Shown here in pieces: positions 56,045 to 64,000 of a stretch of DNA of 64,000 nt (positions within the stretch are counted from its first letter, which is position 1; each line of letters begins with the position of its first letter). The DNA is taken from NCBI GenBank assembly GCA_037127315.1, contig JBBBDQ010001688.1:1767501-1831500 (forward strand), in the 5' to 3' direction. The stretch is from Ascarosepion bandense. Taxonomy: Eukaryota; Mollusca; Cephalopoda; Sepiida; Sepiidae. Both the position numbers and the translations under genes were made by a program. The notes beneath the pieces were generated by a model that searched no databases, was not told the origin of the DNA, and saw only the letters and a program-made list of their open reading frames with translations.

Positions 56045-59000
56045 TTTCTTGTTTAGGAAGGGGTTCCCGGTTCATCCCCCTTCTCTGATCTTAGTGTTAG
56101 TTCAGCAGGAAGCTCTTTGCAGTTACGGAGTATGGTGGCAACGTCTTTACATTCTGAGGGTACCGGGTTGGCAGTTTCCTGGTTGCTGCTAGGAGCCCGA
56201 ACTCTTGCGTAGCGTCTTGAGAGGCTGCTCTGATCAACAGTTGAATAATACCGGGATTCTTGTAGTGCCGTATCGCGCATGGACGGGCGTCCCTGCATGA
56301 ATGTTTGGTGGGCAACCCCGAGGCCACATTATGTTGTAGGCTGCGCCAGTCTCCTTCCTTCACAAGTTGCAAATGATTGACCGACTGATTCTATTCTAAG
56401 ACCTATCCTTAACTGAATCACTATGGAAAAAAGCAAAACTAAACCAGTTCATTTGAAAACGCCCAAAGCTGTCTGCATCTCTTTCACTAACATACGTGGC
56501 ATCCGCACCAACTTCCTCAGTGTAGATTCATTCCTCTACAATAACTCACCTGATATATTAGCCCTATGTGAAACTAATCTTAACCCTTCTATCCCCTCAT
56601 CTGAGTTCTATGTTCCTGGTTACCTTCCCCTCTTCAGGAAGGACTCCAATGTTCATATGCATGGGCTTGGTGTCTATGTCAGCAAACACCTTCCCTTAGC
56701 TAGGGTGTCATCTTTTGAATCCCTAGATCATTCTTTCATGTGCTTCCACCTCTCACTTCTCAGCTCGATTAGCTATCTGTTCTTTCTCTACCACTCTCCT
56801 TCCTTCTTCCTCCCCTGACTGTTCATTACTTGACATCATTTTTGACAATATCGACAAAGCCATTTCTTCCCATCCCTCTGCCCATGTATTCGTGTTTGTT
56901 GACTTTAACGCCCACCACACCAAGTGGCTGGAGAACGCTGTCACCGACCCTGCTGGTGTCCACACCATGAACTTTTCAATCACAAGTAGTGGACTTCCCC
57001 ATGCGTTTCTCTGACAACCCTAACGGAAGGGACACACTTCTAGACCTCTGCTTCACTTCCATCCCAGACTCTTGCACTGCCAGACAACTCTGCCCACTCG
57101 GAAACTCTGACCACACTGTAGTGTCCGTCAATATTTCACTCCACTCCCGCCCAACCCATGAAACCCAGATAAGTAGAATATCCTACTGCTATCAAAGAGC
57201 AGACTGGGATTTGTTCCGATACTTCCTCTGTGACATCCCTTGGAACAATGTTTTTAGTTTTTCCATCGAAGAATGTGCATCCGAGGTCTCCTCCTGGGTT
57301 AATGCCTTCATCCCTGCTAGGAAATTCCAGCTTAAATCTCATTCGTCTCCATGGTTCTCACCCGCTTGCTCAGCTGCCATTGCCCACCAGAATCATTTCT
57401 TTCGTAACTACGCGTCGGACCAAAACAGGCGCCTTTTCACTTCAGCTCGTAATAAATGTAAAAAGATACTTAACGAAGCTAAGATGTTGTTTGCTGCCAG
57501 AATGAAGCAACACATTGCATGCTCTAAATTCGGCGCCAAAAACTACTGGCGACTCTGTAAAAGAGTACTTAACAAGAGCAAGTCCACAATACCCCCGCTG
57601 ATCAACAAATTTGAGGTCCTCACCTCCCCAGCAGATAAGGCTGAATGCTTTGCCCACAGATTCTCGAACAATTCGAGTCTGGACTCATCTGGAGTTTTTA
57701 CACCCGACTTCTCACCTAGAACCGAGTCATAACTGAATGATGTCCACATTACACCTTCGCTTGTCTCTAAGATAATCTTAAAACTTGACCCTCGCAAAGC
57801 GAGCGGTGGGGACGGAATCCCAACCATAGTCTCAAAGAAATGTGCCCCTGAACTCTCCTCTGTTCTTTCTAAGCTCTACGACCTCTGCCTATCTGCTTCC
57901 TGCTTTCCTGCCTGTTGGAAATCTTCCTCTGTAGTTCCTATATTTAAAAACACTGGAGAACCCTCTGACCCTGCAAATTACTGCCCTATCAGCCTTCTTC
58001 CGATCTTTGGCAAAGTGTTTGAAGCCATTATCAACGCCGAGGTGGTTCAGCATCTCACAGCACACAGGCTCCTCTTGGACAAGCAATATGGTTTCCGCTT
58101 CACCAGGTCTACTGCTGATATGCTAACGACCATCACCGAGTACATATACCAGGCACTCGACAGGAATGGCAAAGCCCGAACCGTTGCATTGGATATATCT
58201 AAGGCGTTCGACAGTTTGGCATGCTGGCCTTCTATGTAAACTGCGGAGCTATGGTATAACTGGACATTTGTTTGAACTAATCCAGTCATTCCTCTCTAAC
58301 CGCACAATGAAGGTGGTATTAAACGGACATGCCTCCCAGAACTACCATACAAATGCAGGTGTCCCCCAAGGCTCCATCTTAGTTCCTACACTATATGATA
58401 TATGATATACATTAATGATCTCCCTGATTCCATAAGAGCCCAAGTAGGTGTGTACGCCGATGACACCACAGTTTACTCTCGCCTCGACCAAAAATCTGGT
58501 GTAGGCGTCAAAGCTAACCTCGCAGCCGAGATTGAAAAAGACCTCCAATCCATAGTGGACTGGGGTAAGAAATAGCTAGTTAATTTTAATGCTTCTAAAA
58601 CGAAGCTACTCTCAATTAACCATCATCGACAATCTCACCTACCTCCCATTAGCATGGACCAGGCTTGCCTCCCAGAGAGTAAAACACTACGCCTCCTTGG
58701 TCTCACACTTTCAGCGGACCTCAAATGGAATGACTATATCGAATCCATTGCTAAATCCGCTGCTATGAAAGTCGGTTCTCTGCGTAGGGCCCGGAAGTTT
58801 TTTCCGTCTAAATCTATCCTGCACATATATAAATCTACCATCCGCCCGAGCATTGAATACTGCTGCCATATCTGGTCGGGTGCCCCTGCTATTCTCCTTG
58901 GGCTTCTCGATAAGGTTCAGAGGAGGGTCTGTAATGTGATAGATACCGACTTGGCAGACCGCCTGCAGTCTCTCTCCCACAGGCGCAACGTGGCTTCCCT

Positions 59001-59467
59001 GTGTCTCTTCTATAAATACTTTCATGGCTTCTGCTCCGATGAACTTAGATCACTGGTGCCCCCTAGATACGAATTTGCACGAGATACTAGATTAGCAACT
59101 AGATCCCACCCTTTTACAGTGAAACCGATAAAATGCAACCGCAACTTCTACTCCAACAGTTTCTTTCCTCGCACTTCCCGACTGTAGAATTCCCTTCCAC
59201 ACGATTGCTTCCCCAACGGCTACAATCTCCAGGAGTTTAAATGTAAGGTCAAAAGACACCTCCTAACACACTAACCTGCTCCCATTCTATCAAACACTCT
59301 TCCCATCTGCCAAACCCTCATCCTCGGTATCCTTACTCACCTGTCACCTTCCTCCTGACATTCCCTATATCTAACCACTCCTTCTCTTTACCTTCCCTTA
59401 TGTAGCCCCATGCGCAATAGTGGCAGTGGAATGCCTTGCTTGGGGTGAAATGATTAAAAAAAAAAAA
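56045..59467 (+). mobile_element. LINE (jockey/CR1 superfamily), longest copy
   Basis: About 3.4 kb. A leader (56045-56420) is followed by endonuclease: 'FTNIRGIRTNF', 'LALCETNLNPSI' (Glu block), 'MHGLGVYVSKHLP', frame 56989-57732 with 'LGNSDHTVVSVNISLH' (SDH block) and 'WDLFRYFLCDIPW'. RT: 'SGGDGIPT' (57805), 'DKQYGFRFTRS' (58080), 'GVPQGSIL' (58360), YADD at 58453-58464, 'NFNASKTKLLSIN', 'RLLGLTLSADLKW', 'SIEYCCHIWSGAP' and 'YKYFHGFCSDELRSLVPP'. It ends 'ttggggtgaaatgattaaaa' plus A run. Frameshifts near 56820 and 57730 and a stop at about 58574 inactivate it. It splits a PLE. Confidence 0.85.
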
Positions 59468-61130
59468 TGTGTGCTAGAAGATGAGTTCTTGTATGCTTTC
59501 GTCAGAAAATTTTGATGCCAGTTTTTATATCTAAGAGGATATGGACTAATGAAATTAAGAGGACAAGAATTTTTACTGGTGGGTTGTTTTATACAGAAGT
59601 TATGAAAGTAAGAATTTTTTTTTTTTTTTTTTTTTTTTGCTAAGCTCATATGTGAAGTTGAGGATGGAATTTTTTTGATTGCTGATTTAAGATTATCAAT
59701 TTCATTTTTGTTCTGAACAAAAATGAAAATATCATCTGCATAACAGATGTCTTTTGTGGGTTTGGTAATTTTTTTACAAAGTCTTTTCTATGTAGGACAT
59801 GTAAAAGTTATTAAAAGCATGGACCAAGAGTGTTTCCCGTACTTTATTATTTTGTGTGTAAATGTGACCTTCATGGTCATAAAAAGGAGCTTGCCTGGTG
59901 CATACAAGCAAGAGTTTTGTTTTTTCTTTTTTTTTTCTTTAGAGTATGAGAACTGATAGCTGGTGGTTATATTCAAGTATATTTGTATACGAAGTTAATG
60001 ATTATGTCAATGGTTTCAGGGACATTAATGAATAAGTTTTCAACATCAAGGAATGTGAGGGTGCCATAGTTTGGGGTTGTGGATTTATGAATTTGAAGGA
60101 TGTCGTGGGTTGACTTGATACTGTAAATAGTAAGTAGATAGGTATGGGGTGATAGTATCATTTAGGAATTTAAACAACAGGTATATAGGGGTAGGGATCT
60201 GAGAGATTATGGGTGTAAGGAGTATCCAGGTTTATGTATTTTAATGCTACCATATAGGTATCCGGGTTCATAATCGCCAATAATTTGTTAATTTTCAAGG
60301 ATTCTATAACGGCATTATTAGAAGCTATGAATTTGTTAATGAATGCTTTCAGAGATTTGGTGGAGTTCCTATTTAGTCAGGTGAATTTTGATCAATTGTC
60401 TAAGAAGTGCTGTAATTTTTTGTGGTGATCTAATTTATCCAGAATTACATAAACGTTGGATTTATCAGCATGTCAGATGACTATGTTGGGATTGTTTTTT
60501 AGTTGTTTGGCAGTATTTGTGGGTTTTGTGTGGAGAAGGGTCTTTTAGACCTTCACCCTTGATATCTCTGAGGTTTGGGTCTAGTTTTATTAGTTTGTCA
60601 CTTTCCAGTTGGAGTAATGACTGGTGTAAAATTTTGATTTCAGTTTTCTTTATGACGAGGTTGAATTTTTGTGGCAGATGACAATTTGGACCTAGGTTTG
60701 GTAATTATTTATATTCATCTGTTAATGTATAGCTGGACAGGTTTATGTATTTGTCAGTGTTGTTGGGAAGTAGGATATTTCCCTGGTATAGGTTGCAGAA
60801 TTTTTTTTGTGGTTGTTTTTTGTGTGTTTGAGTTCAGTATTGTAGATACTGAGGTTAATGTGCTGTAGTGCTTCTTAATATTCAGGTTCAGTCAGGGTGT
60901 TTTGTAATATAGCATTGCATTTTTAGATTTCATTATTCAAATGTTGGATTTCGGTTTTTGTTATTGCTATTTGTCAAAAAACAAGGTTTTGTCAGATTGT
61001 GGTGTTGTTGCTTTTCTTGTTGACTACCAGGTCATGTAACTCAAAAATTGTATATTTGGGCAGCAATCTCTCTTTTATGCAGGTTTCATTAAAAATGACA
61101 GACAAGGTGTGTGATGGTTAAGTATTTTTA
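59468..61130 (-). mobile_element. Penelope-like element, lineage A, N-terminus and RT (right of LINE insertion)
   Basis: Minus strand from 61115 gives the N-terminal region matching 7090-7735. RT palm follows: frame 60161-59973 with 'HKSTTPNYGTLTFLDVENLF' and 'INVPETIDIIINFV', 'CYADDIFIFVQNKNEID' with YADD at 59742-59731, then 'FCIKQPTSKNSCPLNFISPY' and 'SSSSTH' at the LINE junction. RT copies element RNA at a nick made by the GIY-YIG domain, which lies left of the LINE. Poly-A/T at 59614-59638 and frameshifts disrupt it. Confidence 0.75.
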
Positions 61131-61470
61131 GTAATTCTTCATATGATCTTATGAATTTTTTTTTTTTGAGGACATAAATTACATAAAAATTGACTAAATG
61201 TATTGTTTATTCAAGCACTTTTAGATATACTATTAACTATTTTTGAGGATGAATGTTATTTTATGTGTAACAGAATGTGTTTGGTGTTATGAATGATGTA
61301 GAGTAGTGGCATGTGTTATGTATTGAACATAGTGGTACATAGCACATTATGTTAGCGTATTTATATTTGATATTATTGAGTGTTAGGTTTTTCTTTTTTA
61401 TTAATAAAGACTCATACTTTCATTACATTGTTTTAATAAGTTCTTAGGAATTTGATTATAGATTTTTTCT
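61131..61470 (-). mobile_element. Penelope-like element 3' region fragment
   Basis: 'ttgatattattgagtgttag' at 61367-61386 and the following 'tttttcttttttattaa' match 2580-2610 of the lineage A copy. No clear coding part. Confidence 0.4.
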
Positions 61471-62088
61471 TATAATCAAAGAAAACATATTTCATGTGAC
61501 ATTTTACATGTCCTAGCTTTTGTTAATATCTTCCATTTTACTGTAGGATTTTTATTTGAATCTCTCAATTGCCAATAGTATTTGGAAAAAGAAGTTAAGT
61601 TGATATAGATTTTATTATTGAAGGAGAGCTCATACTGATAAAAGCATGTCTTAAGTGTTCTTAGTAGTTCCGATATAATGTTTGGTAAGATTTGAATTTT
61701 CTGTAGTGGAGGTGGTAGGGTGATGACAATTGCAAGTATTAGTGTTCTTATCATTAGTTATAAGTTGGTTATGATTCTTATTTTGTTATATTGTTTTAGG
61801 ATTTTTTTTTGTTGTCTTTTTTTTATTATCATATCAAGATTATCAGTGCAGCTATAACTAAATTTCAGTGTATTTTTATTAAAAATTTTGCTAAGTGGGG
61901 TTACTAGTTGGGAAGTGTTTCTGAAGTAGGTTAAAGAATTTATTGCCTAACTTAGTATTAACCCTTTGGTTAAATGGTGGTGTGTACCAAATTATTTTCT
62001 TATGTTTGGAATTATTATTTTGCTTATAATATTTAATGTCATTGCATTTATAGCTGCTGTTTTTTAGGCCAGTATTGACAGTAAATTA
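61471..62088 (-). mobile_element. Penelope-like element, lineage B, minus-strand fragment
   Basis: From 62000 the minus strand reads 'KKIIWYTPPFNQRV' and 'LGNKFFNLLQKHFPTSNP' in broken frames, collinear with 52610-52690. Frame 61754-61476 has 'FSKYYWQLRDSNKNPTVKW' and 'KILTKARTC' near its C-terminus, the end of the GIY-YIG region. It is a shortened copy of the 52 kb element. Confidence 0.65.
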
Positions 62089-62097
62089 ACCACATTT

Positions 62098-62154
62098 CAC
62101 TGCTTGATGATGGTGTATTGAACACCAAAACTTAATAGCCTTTGAGTTGAAGTG
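62098..62154 (+). ncRNA. degenerate hammerhead-like fold
   Basis: TTGATGA (62104-62110, CTGATGA with C3 changed) and AAAA (62127-62130, GAAA with G12 changed) frame a perfect 5-bp helix II, GGTGT/ACACC. Helix III is CTTAA (62131-62135) with TTGAG (62142-62146). Helix I pairs 62098-62103 with 62149-62154 at 5 of 6. As in the 53.8 kb motif, one unpaired U (62111) precedes helix II. The two core changes make cleavage unlikely. Confidence 0.4.
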
Positions 62155-62180
62155 CACTATTATTACAATTTTATTATTAT

Positions 62181-62202
62181 TATATATATATATATATATA
62201 TT
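62181..62202. repeat. (TA)n microsatellite
   Basis: About 10 TA units between the hammerhead-like fold and a plus-strand PLE fragment. Confidence 0.9.
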
Positions 62203-62400
62203 AGGAATACAATAAAGAAAGAAAAATATATTTTGGAACTTATGCCAGATCTTGGAAACAGATTTTATAATTATTATTCTTTCTCAAGGCCCCACCTTAA
62301 ATTCCTGACCACTCTATTTAAATATTTCTGGGAATTAAATGATAGAGGACTCTCTCTCCACAGGTTAAATGGAAAATAGTTGGAAAATCTTAAACATCTT
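62203..62400 (+). mobile_element. Penelope-like element, GIY-YIG C-terminal fragment, plus strand
   Basis: The frame reads 'LGNRFYNYYSFSRPHLKF' then 'TTLFKYFWELNDRGLSLHR', the helix-rich part after the YIG strand in PLE endonucleases. The rest of the element is absent. Confidence 0.6.
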
Positions 62401-62629
62401 TTAGCTTTAGAAATAGATGAATTTTGTTGTAAATACCAGCTTTTGAACTAACGGAATGAAGTGAATTTTAAATGTCGTCATAAGAATCTAAATAGAATCT
62501 AAACAAAATCATAACACTTTTAACATTAGATGCATTTCTTTATACCAATTCATAACTTGCATATAATCTCTAAACGCAGTTTATATACATTTAGTTTTTA
62601 AATTTAGTGTAATAGATGATTAATTTTTT

Positions 62630-62850
62630 TGTTGAAGTCAACAGGAGTTGCGTATTTTTAGATGATGCTTTAAAGTGAAGATTTGTCCTGTTCATAATTG
62701 CTATGAATTCGGTTTTTGTAGAAGATATTAATGTTGTTATTTTTATCTGTGTGTTTGCTGTTTTTATTATTTGAGTTTGAAAGAAAAAAGTCTATGGAAA
62801 TGTGTTGTTGACAAGTGTTTGTGTAGCCTTATGGAGTTTGAACAACGGTA
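62630..62850 (-). mobile_element. Penelope-like element, lineage A fragment
   Basis: 'gtttttgtagaagatattaa' and the following 'gagtttgaaagaaaaa' match 55855-55925 in the same orientation. No open frame remains. Confidence 0.6.
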
Positions 62851-62938
62851 AAATCAGTTATTGTAAATTGCCTGAAGTTACCAAAAGTTTGAAACCTAGA
62901 TTACAAATATAACTCATTTCCATGTGTGTGCATGTATG

Positions 62939-62991
<53 letters not shown>

Positions 62992-64000
62992 TGTTTTTTT
63001 TGTTTTTTTCTATAGCAGTATGTGGTCATTATTTAACTCTTTGTTTTTGTTAAGTAGACTAAGGTTATTTTTAAGATGACAGGTTTTTCTAAAAGACTTA
63101 AGTTAAATCCATTTCCTTTTCTCTTATAAGATTTGCTATTAGCAACAATATTCCAGGTAATAATTAGCTTGTTGTTGGGTTTTTTTTAACTTTCAATAAT
63201 ATATAGATAAAGATGTCATTTTGCTATATTTACTGTTGTTTAAAGACAACATGTGGTTATTGAAACAATATTTTCACATATTAGTAGTCGCTCCAAGATA
63301 GAATTTCAAATCATCATCATTCGAATGGATGCAAGCTCTATAAATAATACTTTCAGACATACACTAAATGGGTAGATCTTATTTTTTTGGCAGTTGCAAT
63401 TATTTTAGAAGGGTCACTATTATTAGTATTATATCTAACGTTTAACATTGTTTTTATTAAAAATCTTTAGTTGGATGAATGGTAAGATTTGACTCCCATG
63501 AATATCAAGTGAACTTAAATTCAAATCTCTTAAATGGTCAGTTTGTAATATGCACCTGATGAATGCATAACACATGAAACTTGTGCCATTGATGTAGGAT
63601 CATATGTATATTTATTAATAATATAACTAATAGCTTAGTTTATACTACATTGAGAACTGTTTTATTAACACCTCAATAATATTTTTAGGCATGTGTGTAT
63701 TCCCATATGTATATTTATTAATTCCCATAACTTACACACACACATCATATATCCCACCTCATGGCCTATACTGGTATTTCTTATTACTATAAACATTATT
63801 TTTTAGTAAATACATTTGTTTGATTTGTTACTCTTATTTTTTATTTTATTAAACAATGCTTTTCTCATTGAGACTTCTATAAATTTATATCTGCTAGCTT
63901 TAGTTCTGCAACTGAAACATAAACAGTAAATATTTGGAAGGATATTTTTATCCAACATTATTTCTTATTACCATAAGCCTCAAAAAATGTGTTCTTTAAT
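62851..64000. other. AT-rich DNA to window end
   Basis: It contains a (TA)n run at 62944-62989 and several short T-rich tracts. No gene or known repeat seen. Confidence 0.45.

Noticed and set aside
1..64000. CRISPR arrays, bacterial operons or prophage
   Set aside because: No regularly spaced repeats, no ribosome-binding-site-spaced gene clusters, and the repeat content is animal.

Overview
The window reads as nuclear DNA of a repeat-rich animal, most likely a mollusc and probably a cephalopod. It is AT-rich, has no compact genes, rRNA or tRNA genes, and contains many (TA)n tracts. Nearly every recognisable open frame is a broken piece of a transposable element. The mix is tRNA-derived SINEs, two Penelope-like (PLE) lineages with GIY-YIG endonuclease, a jockey/CR1-superfamily LINE, an RTE-like LINE, Ty3/gypsy-type LTR elements, several Tc1/mariner lineages, a piggyBac-type MITE and a TA-targeting terminal-inverted-repeat family. 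That mix fits cephalopod genomes, but the taxon is inferred, not proven.

Layout. 1-9 kb: copies of the TIR family (one nested in a PLE), a mariner remnant, a broken gypsy-type gag/protease/RT at 4.1-6.1 kb with a Helitron-like 3' end after it, opposed PLE fragments and a Tc1-like remnant. 9.6-15 kb: mostly featureless, but 12982-13117 looks like one host coding exon. 15-20 kb: SINEs, a TIR-family remnant and two unrelated mariner/Tc1 pseudogenes. 22.8-25.7 kb: a minus-strand LINE and SINEs. 26.6 kb: a near-perfect hairpin. 27.4 kb: a possible minus-strand terminal exon. 30.4-33.5 kb: a PLE fragment between inverted arms, a TIR-family remnant, an RTE fragment and a piggyBac-type MITE. 35.5-42 kb: plus and minus LINE copies and an internally deleted RTE-like element. 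42-44.7 kb: a TIR-family copy and a SINE. 46.9-48.3 kb: a large inverted repeat around promoter-like DNA. 48.9-51.2 kb: a small, internally deleted gypsy element with both LTRs. 52.4-53.9 kb: a PLE with one nonsense codon, followed by a hammerhead-ribozyme fold. 54-62.9 kb: nested PLEs, the last intact-ended TIR copy and the longest LINE copy.

How it fits together. The window behaves like a large intron or intergenic region built by successive insertions. The order can be read in places: the LINE at 56-59.5 kb splits a PLE, and the TIR element at 1165-2510 splits another PLE whose unoccupied site is preserved at about 8.05 kb. No element appears intact, although the 52.4 kb PLE frame is only one nonsense codon from open. 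The most notable items are the three-helix hammerhead downstream of that PLE, the empty-site proof for the TIR family, the 37-bp-TIR piggyBac-type MITE, the 26.6 kb hairpin, the 46.9-48.3 kb inverted repeat and the candidate exon at 13 kb.
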